From the NCBI GenBank assembly GCA_041156125.1, contig JBEVTI010000013.1:74324-138323 (forward strand): a stretch of DNA of 64,000 nucleotides, given 5' to 3'. The translations under genes were made by a program, and so were the position numbers. The stretch comes from Paraktedonobacter carboxidivorans (lineage in GTDB: Bacteria > Chloroflexota > Ktedonobacteria > Ktedonobacterales > Ktedonobacteraceae). Each line of letters starts with the position of its first letter. Position 1 is the stretch's first letter. This document shows positions 25,088 through 33,821 of the stretch, piece by piece. Below the pieces are notes generated by a model. The model was not told the DNA's origin and ran no database searches. It saw only the letters and a program-made list of their open reading frames with translations.

Positions 25088-26196
25088 ATCGTTTTTGTGA
25101 TTTTGCTCAGACCGCGCGGTTTGTCAGGATTCAGCCCCTTGCTGACCGAGAGGTGCATAGCCAGAAATTGGCCGTAGATGATATAGGGGATGGGCGAGAG
25201 CAGCTCGGCTATGTCAAAGAGCGCGCTGGCTTCCTGACCGTTGCTGGTGGCAGCCAGAGCGGGGAGTTGGACGCGGATCGGCGTGGTGGCTAGATCCAGC
25301 AGGCGCTGATCTTCGGCGATCACCAATGTATCTGCCTCTTTCTCGCTGAGAAGCTTGAGCAATGCGTAGCTATCGTCAACTGTACGTCCCGGGGGCGCGT
25401 AGAGCACGACCGGACGCCCATATTCGATAAGCGCAGTGGGACCGTGGCGAAAATCCGCTGTCGAAAAGGGCGTGGCGATCAGGTAGCAGGTCTCGGAGAG
25501 CTTGAGCGCGGTCTCACGGGCCGTGCTATAGTTGAATGCGCGCCCCAGTACCACGCAGTCACGCGCGTGAGCGTAGCGCGGAGCCGCGCTGGCTATTTCA
25601 GCTTCGCTTTGCAGGGCTACCGTGATCAATTCTGGCAGGCGCCCGATATGCCCGGCAAGTGCCTCGCCACCGGGCAGATGAGCCGCTAATTGCGCCAGAA
25701 TCGCGCAGGTGGTGGTGTATGTCTTGGTAGCTGCTACGCTCAGTTCGGGACCGGCTGAGCAGTAGAGCGCGTACTCGGCAGTTTCACTCAGCAGCGAACC
25801 CTGCACATTGCTAATGCCCACTGTCAACGCACCGGCTGCGCGGGCCTGATGCACTACGCCTGTCACATCGGGCGCGGCCCCCGACTGTGAGATCCCAATC
25901 ACCAGCGTGTGTCGCAGCCGCAATTTGGCCCCGTAGAGGGTCATAATGGAGGGTGTGGCCAGCGCTACCGGAATGCCATTTAAATACTGGAAAACATACT
26001 GCGCGTACAGGGCCGCGTGATCCGAAGTGCCGCGCGCGACCAGCAGAATCAGGTCGATTTCGCGTTGCTTGACCACCTGCACGATGCGCTCAATCACTGC
26101 TAGCGATCCATCCAGCGCGTGCTGGACTGCTGTCGGCTGTTCGTGAATCTCATGCCAGATATAGGTCGAATTCAAATCTAAAGCGTTGTTGCTCAT
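25084..26196 (-). CDS. Double-SIS sugar-phosphate isomerase/deaminase (GlmS isomerase-half type)
   Basis: A 370-residue protein with two SIS domains (about 30-170 and 195-340) that match the isomerase half of glucosamine-6-phosphate synthase but without the N-terminal glutaminase domain. Diagnostic motifs are LILLVARGTSDHAALYAQYV, VIGISQSGAAPDV, VAATKTYTTT and the C-terminal LNPDKPRGLSKITKTI, where GlmS has DxPRxLAKSVTVE. Such stand-alone proteins (FrlB/AgaS/GlmS-like) isomerise or deaminate amino-sugar phosphates. The substrate is not determinable. Monocistronic; AGAGGAA lies just before the ATG. Confidence 0.88.
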   Translation of the reverse strand: MSNNALDLNSTYIWHEIHEQPTAVQHALDGSLAVIERIVQVVKQREIDLILLVARGTSDHAALYAQYVFQYLNGIPVALATPSIMTLYGAKLRLRHTLVIGISQSGAAPDVTGVVHQARAAGALTVGISNVQGSLLSETAEYALYCSAGPELSVAATKTYTTTCAILAQLAAHLPGGEALAGHIGRLPELITVALQSEAEIASAAPRYAHARDCVVLGRAFNYSTARETALKLSETCYLIATPFSTADFRHGPTALIEYGRPVVLYAPPGRTVDDSYALLKLLSEKEADTLVIAEDQRLLDLATTPIRVQLPALAATSNGQEASALFDIAELLSPIPYIIYGQFLAMHLSVSKGLNPDKPRGLSKITKTI

Positions 26197-26984
26197 GCTT
26201 ATTCCTCTCGCGGGTAAAGCCTCTGCTGATCTGGTCAGGCGAATAGCTAAAGCGCCGTCTCCTCCCTATTCTGGCAAGGCCCGCGAAAGTATACCCGCCT
26301 TTCACTGGTATAGTATACCATACCGGCCTTGGCTTCAGGTTGATGCATCGCGCAGGTACGCGCATCTTTCGCGAGGCGGGAAACGTGTTTCTGAGCGTAT
26401 TTAAGCTGTTTGACCGAAATACCATTCAGGTAGAAGACGAAGGATAAAATAAATTAATACATATTTTCTGAAGAGTAATAATGACTAGTTACTTGACAAC
26501 CGATAGTTTCTTATCTTATACTGATGACAGAAAAAGCCCGTATGTTTCATTTGGCGCCGATGTACGTAAAAAGTGCTACATTGTTCTTATACAATACGTT
26601 ATGGAAGCGAGTCTTTGTATAAGAAATGCGTCTCACAGAAACATAGTATAGAAGCGAGATTTATCAAGAAGAAAGGAGGCAGAACTAAAGCAAAGAGAGT
26701 GGTTGAGTCCATTATTCACAGCTATACTGTTCTTTTTTGCATCGAAAGCGCTCAATGTATGAGCTTAGACACGCGGTTTGCCCATCAGGTGAGTTTTTGT
26801 TTGCGTGAATCCGCTTGCTTATGGCAACGGTTTTGGGGAAAAGCAACCTCGTTTCACTGCTACCGAGGGGGGTTGTATAGCCAGTATTGACAGGCTAGCG
26901 GCGCGTCACCTGCGCGAGGGAAACCGCGTGAACTGACATTGCATCGTCAGGCTTATAGGGCTTACATCAAAGGAGAAAGCGAGT
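26197..26984. other. Long intergenic region with a consensus promoter
   Basis: About 790 bases. A nearly perfect sigma-70 promoter on the + strand (26493-26521) points toward the Tat-exported gene, about 460 bases downstream. The interval contains short open frames without good ribosome sites, so it may be a long 5' leader or a small RNA. AT-rich before 26,700. Confidence 0.45.
26493..26521 (+). promoter_or_regulatory. Consensus sigma-70 promoter
   Basis: TTGACA (26493-26498), a 17-base spacer and TTATAC (26516-26521). It is the best vegetative promoter match in the window apart from the rRNA promoter. Transcription would start near 26,528, far from the next start codon at 26,985. Confidence 0.7.
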
Positions 26985-28565
26985 ATGGATGCTTCGCCGC
27001 CTCGCACAAAGAACGGTCTTCGTGCAGACGATATCGTCAAAGCCTCTAAGACCCCGGTCAGTCGTCGTGATCTGCTCAAGCTTGGTCTGCTTGGCACAGC
27101 TGCCGCAACTCTGGCAGGAATTGATTCTCTAGCATGGGCTCCTCTGCGCAATACAGTGGATGCCGCGACCGCCTTCCCCGATATCCAGTTTGACATTGGC
27201 AACTTCTTAGGACCAGTCCAGACTTTCAATCTGGTGCAAGTTCACCTTCCACCCGTTTATACGGTTTTCCTCACCGCGAGGCTGAATCGTACCCCATCAA
27301 AGAGCGACCAGACGGTTCTGGCGAATGCGTTGAGCACAATTGAGTCCCATTATCCTTTCAGTCCCAGCGGCATCTTTACGCTAATCGCGTATGGACTTCC
27401 CTATTTCCGCAGGTTGCCAGGCGGATTGACAGGCAGCGTCGTGAGCAATAACATGCCGCGCCTGCTGACAGATCACAACCGTTACGCGCTGGAAGAAGCT
27501 GTGGCAAGCCCCACTGATGTTTCTTCCGTAAATCCAGGCGTCACCAAGGCCACCTTTAACGTTCCAGTAGTCATCGAGTCAAATGATATCCTTTTCTCGT
27601 TGCGTAGTGATACGCTAAGTAATGCCCAGAACGTGATTAGCTGGTTGCAGGGGAGCAACAGTTTGAACGGTTCCACAGTTGCCTCTCCAGCTTTTAGCGG
27701 CCTGTTTACGTACACCTCGATGCGTACAATGTTTGTGCAGATGAGCTTGCCGCACTTTGTGGCTCAGCAAAATAACCTGTCCTTCACCAGCCGCGTTAAC
27801 CCGGATTCTCCAATGTGGATGGGCTTTGCTGATCAACAGGTTGCGGGCAGCGGACCATCTCCAATCACGACCTTTCAGGGCAATAGTTCCGCGCATTTCA
27901 CTACGGCGACCAGTGGCAGCTACTTTGACAATGGTTCGCTCCAGCATTTTTCACACGTTATTCAGGACCTTGCCCAGTTCTATGGCAGTGACGAGCCATT
28001 CTCGGAGCGTGTTCAGTATATGTTCCGTTCCGACCCTATCCCGGCCCTGGGCAATGGAGATCAGTTCTCTAATGGGGGTGGGCCTGCGTTCCTGCAAAAC
28101 GATGCTTCTGTCTTCCTGCATTTTCAGGCACAGGGTACCAGCGAGGCTGTTCAGACAGCTGCCAACCCTAATGCCGCCAACGATCCTCAGCCACCTTCAA
28201 ATCCCACCCCTGCCGATGTTGGGCAGCGGCGACCGCGCATGGGACATCTATCGGCGCTTCAGCAATCTTCCCGCGCCGCCGATGGCACGCCAATCCATAT
28301 TCGTATGGATGGCCCTGGCTTCGACAACATGGATGTGCCAGGTGGCTCTAATCAGCCCAAGCTGCAATTTTCGATCTTTGTACCTTCGGCTGAGTTTTTT
28401 AGAGTCATGCGCGTGAACCAGGCTGCTCTCAGGTTTCAAGCACCGGCTGGCAATGTAGGCGCAGACGACAATGGCCTGGAGCGTTTCCTCACGGCAACGC
28501 GCCGCCAGAACTTCTTGATCCCACCGCGCCGCCATCGTGCCTTCCCGCTGCTGGAACTCACATAG
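26985..28565 (+). CDS. Tat-exported protein, Dyp-peroxidase-like
   Basis: A 526-residue protein with a clear twin-arginine signal: SRR27-28DLLKLG followed by a hydrophobic stretch (LLGTAAATLAGIDSLAW). Tat export implies folding, and probably cofactor loading, before secretion. The mature part recalls Dyp-type peroxidases: a first half with FNLVQVHLPPVYTVFLTARL, a MWMGFADQQVAGSGP segment resembling the GxxDG region, and a C-terminal portion with RRPRMGHLSALQQSS and RFLTATRRQNFLIPPRR, where Dyp proteins carry proximal heme residues. The match is partial and could be to a related uncharacterised Tat family. AAAGGAG lies ahead of the ATG. No accessory gene is adjacent. Confidence 0.65.
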   Translation: MDASPPRTKNGLRADDIVKASKTPVSRRDLLKLGLLGTAAATLAGIDSLAWAPLRNTVDAATAFPDIQFDIGNFLGPVQTFNLVQVHLPPVYTVFLTARLNRTPSKSDQTVLANALSTIESHYPFSPSGIFTLIAYGLPYFRRLPGGLTGSVVSNNMPRLLTDHNRYALEEAVASPTDVSSVNPGVTKATFNVPVVIESNDILFSLRSDTLSNAQNVISWLQGSNSLNGSTVASPAFSGLFTYTSMRTMFVQMSLPHFVAQQNNLSFTSRVNPDSPMWMGFADQQVAGSGPSPITTFQGNSSAHFTTATSGSYFDNGSLQHFSHVIQDLAQFYGSDEPFSERVQYMFRSDPIPALGNGDQFSNGGGPAFLQNDASVFLHFQAQGTSEAVQTAANPNAANDPQPPSNPTPADVGQRRPRMGHLSALQQSSRAADGTPIHIRMDGPGFDNMDVPGGSNQPKLQFSIFVPSAEFFRVMRVNQAALRFQAPAGNVGADDNGLERFLTATRRQNFLIPPRRHRAFPLLELT

Positions 28566-28898
28566 CATAGCGCTGCTCTGCGCGGACAGACGCCCACAAC
28601 ATGTCTATCTATAAACAAGACGGGTGCAAGAGTGAGAGGATACATTACTGCGTTTTCTTCTGCCTTTGCGCCCGTCTTATTTGCTGGCGACTCTTAGCCA
28701 GCGACTTTTAGCCAGCAACTCTTAGTCAGTGGCGCTCAGACATAGAATTCGGCTCCCAAAAAACGCTAGAGGGCGAATCTGGCTGACGTGGCCATAGATG
28801 CCGCGTATCACGCGCGGCAGATGGTCAGCTCAAGCAGGTTCGTCCTCATTACATAGAGTGGCGTCCCCGTCCGTTACGAGCGGCGCCACCCGCGGTCC
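28566..28898. other. Intergenic region with a hairpin and 14-bp triplet repeat
   Basis: Thirteen-base arms (AAGACGGGTGCAA with TTGCGCCCGTCTT) enclose about 38 bases near 28,616-28,679, just after the Tat gene, and could stabilise its mRNA end. Three 14-base direct repeats follow (28687-28728). Nothing else is recognised. Confidence 0.5.
28687..28728. repeat. Three tandem 14-bp repeats
   Basis: Units GCGACTCTTAGCCA, GCGACTTTTAGCCA and GCAACTCTTAGTCA run head to tail. Possibly a protein-binding array or a slippage product; no gene starts nearby. Confidence 0.75.
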
Positions 28899-29090
28899 CT
28901 ACCGCTTCCAGCTAGAGTAGTAGTCGCTTGCCTCTTCATCAACAGCAAAAGTATGGCCTGAGTTGCAGTAGTACAGGTAGTTGCCGTCTTCGTCCATCTC
29001 AGGCATTGATTCTGTTTCCATATCGACCAGCAATATGCCGTCCTCATCGTCGATGGGACACGAGTGATATTTAATATCGCGAAGATCCAT
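28899..29090 (-). CDS. Small acidic Cys-containing protein
   Basis: A 63-residue acidic protein. Two segments look like halves of a zinc ribbon, HSCPIDDEDG near the N-terminus and YYCNSGHTFAVDEE near the C-terminus, although each contains only one Cys. It probably folds as a short beta-hairpin ribbon. I chose the ATG at 29090, preceded by GAGGGAGAG; a longer in-frame start at 29138 has no site. No neighbour suggests a role. Confidence 0.55.
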   Translation of the reverse strand: MDLRDIKYHSCPIDDEDGILLVDMETESMPEMDEDGNYLYYCNSGHTFAVDEEASDYYSSWKR

Positions 29091-29592
29091 ACTCTCCCTC
29101 TTTCTGCATGTTCTCCCGTGATGTACATGGAGATACATGGTCCGGCTGACGCTCTAGTTTGCTGATGTGGAACGCGCGCTTCTGCGTTCGCTGGCGCATC
29201 TTGCGCCTTACTATCACCTCACCTGAGCCTGTCCCGGTGCTTTAATTTCCCGGCGGCGAATTTCCCAAATCGCCTCTGCCTGGATCGTCACTTGTGCGCC
29301 CCCGTAAAAGAGACGCCTCAGAGGGTTTTGTTCTTAACTGTCCGCTCTCTACTCCATTCTAGTGGCTCTCTCTTCACTAGAAACGGATCGCTTACAGCTT
29401 GCTTCTGGTCGTGAATATACTGGTGAATGGCTTCTCCTTCAATTTATAGCGTTTTTTGGTACCAAAGTACTATTTTTTTGCTGGTTTTTCGACATATGTC
29501 CATCCCGAAAAAAAAGGACTTGCATTCTCTTCTGGCCTGTCAGGCCATCTCTGCATAGCTTCTCCATCTTTCAATGAAAATAGTATGAGCCT
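29091..29592. other. Intergenic region without recognised genes
   Basis: About 500 bases between the small acidic protein and repeat locus D. Pyrimidine-rich; no ribosome sites, hairpins or family patterns stand out. Confidence 0.4.
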
Positions 29593-29739
29593 GCCTGATT
29601 TTGGAAAATCAGGCCAAAACAGGTTTTTGTCTTCCCGCCCCTTTGTCGCCTGCAAAGGCCTTCGCCAACAGCATCTGTTTTGTAGAGGTTTGGCGGGCAC
29701 TGCGCGCCCGCCAAACCTCTACAAAACAGATGCTGTTGG
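29593..29739. repeat. Modular palindromic repeat (locus D)
   Basis: A small 22-base palindrome (29593-29614, GCCTGATTTTGGAAAATCAGGC) is followed by the spacer CAAAACAGGTTTTTGTCTTC and a 75-base palindrome (29665-29739) with perfect 34-base arms around ACTGCGC. The arm core TTTTGTAGAGGTTTGGCGGG matches the locus A arm closely. It lies upstream of the GGDEF-MshEN gene and not at any gene end. Confidence 0.9.
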
Positions 29740-29873
29740 AATCTTAACCTTGAAATGCGGGTCTCAACGTAATCATAACTTTGCTCATGTCTCTTTCCCT
29801 ATGTGGGAAGAGTATGCTTTTGAGCGAAAAGAACGAGAGTTAGCGCAATTGCCAGCCAAGCAAGGAGGTGCTG

Positions 29874-30731
29874 ATGCACAGAGAGATCACCACTTCTTCA
29901 ACCGCGACCTTCCTTCCGCCGGAGTATCTTTTTACGCATGTCGAGACCGAGGCAACTGTCAGTGGGACCGTTCAGGAATTACATAGTGCGGGCCATACAG
30001 AGATCGCCCTGGTCGCTATTTGTCTCCGCTATCCAACTACCGAGAGAAACAGGCCCTTGAAGACGCTGGCAGACGATCTGGCGAAGCAGGGAATGCTCTA
30101 CCTGCTGCAGCATCTGCGCACCCTGGTGCGTAAGACAGATAAAGTCTTCATGTGCGGACACTACATGTATTTTGTGCTGCTTGCGGCCAAGCTTCAGGGA
30201 GCAGAGATTGTTGAGGAGCGACTCTGGGAAGCTTTGCTCTGGCATATTCACAGTATGGGTGAGCAGGATTTGCCGCGCCCTGAGCATGTAAGTATCGGAC
30301 ATAGCGCTTTTCCGCTGCCTCAGGCGAGTTCTGAGGAACTACTTAGCGCTTCTCAGGCGATCAGCAAGCACTTTGGACCGCGTGTCCGGCGAGTTACGCA
30401 GCGGGCAGGTCGTACACAGGAGGAAGCAAGCGAACTGCTGGAGGCGGAAGAGGAACTACCTCGTCTGGCCAAACGCCTCGGCATTCCCTACCTGACCTTT
30501 CTCCCCTCCAGGCCACCCCGGCGTGCTCTACAGGTGGTCAGTACCAGTCTGGCCCGCGAACTGCGCTGCTATCCACTCGGACGCGAGCGCAATATGCTGA
30601 CTGTGGCCATGCTCAATCCTCAGGACCAGCAGGCTCTGGAGCGTCTGCACCAGGAAACGGGTCTGCAGATTTTTCCTGTATTGACACATCCGCAAGCATT
30701 AGAGAACGCTTTACAACAATTAGGATCGTGA
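29874..30731 (+). CDS. Degenerate GGDEF plus MshEN-like domain protein
   Basis: A 285-residue protein with no membrane segment. Residues about 30-160 keep the GGDEF fold pattern (RKTDKVFMCGHYMYFVLLAA, where GGDEF would be GHYMYF, then VSIGHSAFPLP) but no catalytic residues, so it should not make c-di-GMP. Residues about 195-285 match the MshEN/GspE N-terminal domain (LAKRLGIPYLTFLP, then NMLTVAMLNPQDQQALERL and IFPVLTHPQALENAL), which binds c-di-GMP in PilB/MshE-type ATPases. A c-di-GMP or nucleotide sensor without an ATPase domain is a reasonable reading. The ATG at 29874 follows AAGGAGG at 6 bases. Confidence 0.75.
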   Translation: MHREITTSSTATFLPPEYLFTHVETEATVSGTVQELHSAGHTEIALVAICLRYPTTERNRPLKTLADDLAKQGMLYLLQHLRTLVRKTDKVFMCGHYMYFVLLAAKLQGAEIVEERLWEALLWHIHSMGEQDLPRPEHVSIGHSAFPLPQASSEELLSASQAISKHFGPRVRRVTQRAGRTQEEASELLEAEEELPRLAKRLGIPYLTFLPSRPPRRALQVVSTSLARELRCYPLGRERNMLTVAMLNPQDQQALERLHQETGLQIFPVLTHPQALENALQQLGS

Positions 30732-30765
30732 TTATGGGGGTAAAGCTCCCTCCCTTACAGGCATG

Positions 30766-31080
30766 CTAAAACTCTGTTTCACGCGCGAAGAAAGGTTCTT
30801 CGCGTACGACCCGTTCGGACGGTTTCTCTTTACGCAGCCAGGCCTTGAGTCGTCCCATAGGAATGGAGAAGCGGGTGCCATCAAATGCTTCCTCGACAAA
30901 ACTGCCCCTGACCAGCTTGTCAAGTGCCTGGATTACGTCTTAACCTGCGCAGAGTTCGTTGCAGATCTTAGAGTTCAGCGGGAGTTTGCTCTTTCACAAG
31001 AGGGTTCGCGCCCTTTTCCAGGATAGTTTGACCCAGATAATGGAAATAGAGACGCAGACACTGGATAAGCTGGAATAAAG
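30766..31080 (-). pseudogene. Decayed gene fragment
   Basis: On the minus strand a segment reads DVIQALDKLVRGSFVEEA, then RFSIPMGRLKAWLRKE, ending at 30766. It has natural codon use and looks like the winged-helix C-terminus of an AAA/STAND-type ATPase. Upstream, the same protein seems to continue in another frame (LIQCLRLYFHYLGQTILEKG) past a TAA. No start codon or ribosome site fits. It is best read as a remnant. Confidence 0.4.
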
Positions 31081-31104
31081 TCAGTTCAGAGATCCCACTC
31101 GGAT

Positions 31105-31167
31105 TTTAGGGGAGTGGCTGAGTTTGTAGGCGACAATGCCGCTTACAAACTCAGCCACTCCCCTAAA
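31105..31167. terminator. 63-base palindrome after the beta-propeller gene
   Basis: Twenty-eight-base arms (31105-31132 and 31140-31167, one wobble, TTTAGGGGAGTGGCTGAGTT and complement) around ACAATGC, about 35 bases beyond the stop codon of the minus-strand gene. Probably its terminator. Confidence 0.75.
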
Positions 31168-31201
31168 CGCTTCGGCGGTAAAGCCGCCAGGTACAAAAGT
31201 T

Positions 31202-32767
31202 TTACTCGGTTGGAGTCACACCTATCCCGGGCTCAGGCTGTGAGGGGGACAGTGGAGTGGTATTAAATTCTGCGTCTTCCCACAGTTTGTTGCCATTCGC
31301 AGCGTTCAGAGCGTATACCTTATTAGGCACATTCTGCTTTTCGGCGGGATTGGTAAAGTAGACGATCCCGTTACTGACACAGAGGTTATCGACAAAGCCG
31401 TTGGCGAATGGCTGCTGCCACTTGATCGCGCCGGTCGCGGCTGAGATCGCAATGACCCGCCCATGTCCCTGAGTGTCGTTATCGGTATTGACATAGACCA
31501 GGCCATCACTGATCACAGGCGTACTCTGGACGGCTCCATTCACTGGCAGGCTCCAGAGTTGTTTATTGTTCTGGACATCGTAAGCGTAGACTTTGCCCGT
31601 CCAATTGCTCTGAGTGGTCGTCAAGTGCGCCGTTCCGAAGTACACAATATTCTGGTCCACAGCAAAACGGAGAAGAGCATCGCCAGCGAAAACCGGACTC
31701 TTCCAGACCAGAGCACCTCCATCAACCTTGTAGGCTGCGATATAACTCTGGCCTTCCCCAACCGTATCGTTGTTCGTTGAGACGAGGATGTAGACCAGGT
31801 TGTTGACGATGCGCAGGGAGATAACCGGACTGTTTGTCGGTCCTTTGATTGTTACATGCCAGAGGGATTTGCCACTGGTAGGATCGTAGACTTGCAAACC
31901 AGTATCGGCACTCACTGCAAGGATGCCATCACTTACCGCCAGCGTCCACGTAGCGCTAGTGGTAGAATAGACAGCGTGCTGTTTACCATCCGAGGTATTA
32001 AGTACAGACACATAGGCCTTGCTCTTATTGGCAGCCAGCCAGACCTGCCATCCGACGTAGAGTTGATTTTGGGCAAGCACCATGTCTGTTGTGTTGCTCT
32101 CCCCTTGCGTAGAAGAAAAAGCGTGAGTCCAGAGTATTTTGCCGGTGTTAGCGTTAAGAGCGACAACAGCGTTTGTACCATTGGTTGACTGGTTGCTTTG
32201 CAAAACATAAACGACGTTTCCGGCGGGAACGATTTTCCCGATATCCGCTAGCGATTGCTGCCAGAATGCCTGGTGCGTCTGAGAATTAACTCTGGTCAGA
32301 CCCTTTATGTTGCTTACGTAGATGCCCTGGGGCAGACTGCTGGTCTGGTGCCCGTTAGATCCAAGTCCGGTGGTGTGTGTATGTTGTTGACTCTGGTGAG
32401 CCAGATTTGAGACGACGAGCATGCTCCCAACAATCAGGGCCGCAACACAGGCCGCTGCGAGCAGGGACAATGTACGAACCAGGGGATTTTTACGAGTTTC
32501 ATGCATATGACGATTCCTTTCGAGATTGAGAATCTTTGCACTGGCTGGCTGTGGTGCCGCGAAGGTCGCGCTCAACTTCTCTGGTTGCTCGTTCTCTAAA
32601 CCCAGGCGTTGCCAGACCTTCATCAGCGAGCGCTCATCGCCCTGATACATCTGATGCAGGTCTGAGACAATCTGCTCGTTCGGTGAAGCTGGCAAGCGAC
32701 GAGCCAGCAACTGGTCGAGCTGGTTATCTACCAGGTTCGGGATAAACTTTGGCATGTGTTTGTCCAT
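31202..32767 (-). CDS. Membrane anti-sigma-like protein with PQQ-type beta-propeller
   Basis: A 521-residue single-pass protein. The cytoplasmic N-terminus (1-97) includes LVDNQLDQLLARRLPASPNE, which may bind the sigma factor; a TM helix lies at about 98-121 (TLSLLAAACVAALIVGSMLV). The outside part is built from PQQ-like repeats with the blade signature, for example VVALNANTGKILWTHAF, VYAYDVQNNKQLWSLP and VYALNAANGNKLWEDAEF. Its gene starts 4 bases after the ECF sigma stop codon, with the ribosome site GGGAGG inside the end of the sigma gene, so the two are coupled. By position it should hold the sigma factor inactive until the propeller senses an outside signal. No zinc-binding ZAS motif is present. 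Confidence 0.8.
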   Translation of the reverse strand: MDKHMPKFIPNLVDNQLDQLLARRLPASPNEQIVSDLHQMYQGDERSLMKVWQRLGLENEQPEKLSATFAAPQPASAKILNLERNRHMHETRKNPLVRTLSLLAAACVAALIVGSMLVVSNLAHQSQQHTHTTGLGSNGHQTSSLPQGIYVSNIKGLTRVNSQTHQAFWQQSLADIGKIVPAGNVVYVLQSNQSTNGTNAVVALNANTGKILWTHAFSSTQGESNTTDMVLAQNQLYVGWQVWLAANKSKAYVSVLNTSDGKQHAVYSTTSATWTLAVSDGILAVSADTGLQVYDPTSGKSLWHVTIKGPTNSPVISLRIVNNLVYILVSTNNDTVGEGQSYIAAYKVDGGALVWKSPVFAGDALLRFAVDQNIVYFGTAHLTTTQSNWTGKVYAYDVQNNKQLWSLPVNGAVQSTPVISDGLVYVNTDNDTQGHGRVIAISAATGAIKWQQPFANGFVDNLCVSNGIVYFTNPAEKQNVPNKVYALNAANGNKLWEDAEFNTTPLSPSQPEPGIGVTPTE

Positions 32768-32771
32768 TAGA

Positions 32772-33320
32772 TTAGTCCTCCCTACCTTGCTTATAGATGC
32801 TGCGCAAGAGATTAAGGGAACGAGAGAGCATAGTGCGAATAGCCCCGTTGCTCTTGTTGAGTCGTTGAGCGATCTCGCTGCATTTTAAGCCGCGCGCAAA
32901 ACGCAAGCGGAGAATTTCCTGCTGAATTTCCGGCAGGGAAGAGATGTGTGTGCGCAGTTCAGCATACATTTCCTGGCGCAAAGCCGCGACCTCCGGGGCG
33001 GAGGCATCATCGTCGTCAAGGACCTCCGCGATCTCCTCCAGCCCCATGGAGAAGATCGGGCGGTGCCGCGTATGCCGATAATGGTCAGTGGCTTTGTTGC
33101 GAGCAACTGTCCACAGCCAGGTATGCTGCTTGCTTTCGTCCAGCCTGGGCAGAGTCTCGCTCTCAACGGCTGCCTGAAAGACCTCCAGCAGCACGTCCTC
33201 CGCGTCTTCCCTGCTTGGGACCTGCCGGCACAAAAACATCAGCATGGCCGGCGCGTGGCGTTGGTAGAGTTGAGCGACAAGCGCGTGATTGGATCGCACA
33301 AGCTGCTTCTTAAACTGCAT
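32772..33320 (-). CDS. ECF RNA polymerase sigma factor
   Basis: A 182-residue ECF sigma factor. Region 2 contains LYQRHAPAMLMFLCRQVPSR, DAEDVLLEVFQAAVE and QHTWLWTVARNKATDHYR; region 4 contains LPEIQQEILRLRFARGLKCSEIA and GAIRTMLSRSLNLLRSIY. I chose the ATG at 33320, preceded by AGGA; an in-frame TTG 7 codons upstream has no site. It is the first gene of the operon with the beta-propeller anti-sigma-like protein, a typical signal-responsive pair. It may activate its own promoter; none could be identified by eye. Confidence 0.92.
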   Translation of the reverse strand: MQFKKQLVRSNHALVAQLYQRHAPAMLMFLCRQVPSREDAEDVLLEVFQAAVESETLPRLDESKQHTWLWTVARNKATDHYRHTRHRPIFSMGLEEIAEVLDDDDASAPEVAALRQEMYAELRTHISSLPEIQQEILRLRFARGLKCSEIAQRLNKSNGAIRTMLSRSLNLLRSIYKQGRED

Positions 33321-33424
33321 ACTATTTCCTATACTAGTCAAGCTTGATAAGAATAAATATCATGATACTTTCTTTTATTGTGTCGTCGGGAAAAAGCGAA
33401 GTGTTACATTGACATGAGCTATCC
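33321..33424. other. Upstream region of ECF sigma gene
   Basis: An AT-rich segment that probably carries the sigma operon promoter; bounded by repeat locus E. No clear element found. Confidence 0.35.
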
Positions 33425-33573
33425 CGGATTTTGGCAAAATCCGCCAAAACCGGCTATGCCCGCACCCCAGGAGTGAGATGATGAGTTTTTGTGCGGCGGG
33501 CCGGGAGGCCCGCCGCACAAAAACTCATCTGAAAAAAGGGTTGGGGCGCTTTGACAAACTTTGGCAAAGTTTG
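33425..33573. repeat. Modular palindromic repeat (locus E)
   Basis: A small palindrome CGGATTTTGGCAAAATCCG (33425-33443), then a spacer with CCCGCACCCC, a 50-base palindrome with perfect 23-base arms (33480-33502 and 33507-33529, core TTTTTGTGCGGCGGGCC), then a second small palindrome CAAACTTTGGCAAAGTTTG (33555-33573). The symmetrical small-large-small order is the fullest version of the element in the window. Confidence 0.88.
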
Positions 33574-33821
33574 AGGCGTATCCACGCCGAAACGGCTCTG
33601 CCTGGCCTGGTACTCATCGTATTTCCTCTCTGCTCTCTTCCTTGTAAAAAATGTATCTCTAGTGTATGACCTATGAAGAGAGGGAAGAACATAGGGGATA
33701 GTACGGTTTTAAAAAGTCGCGAGAAGGGGCAACGTGGTGTGCTCTGGTGTATGTGATATACTGTCGGTACTTTTCCGTTTGGTGCCATTTATTCCTGTTT
33801 TAGAAAGGATCAAGATAGACA

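Noticed and set aside
26573..26890. Open frame of 105 codons before the Tat gene
   Set aside because: Poor start context, many rare-looking residues and no conserved pattern; left as leader or intergenic sequence.
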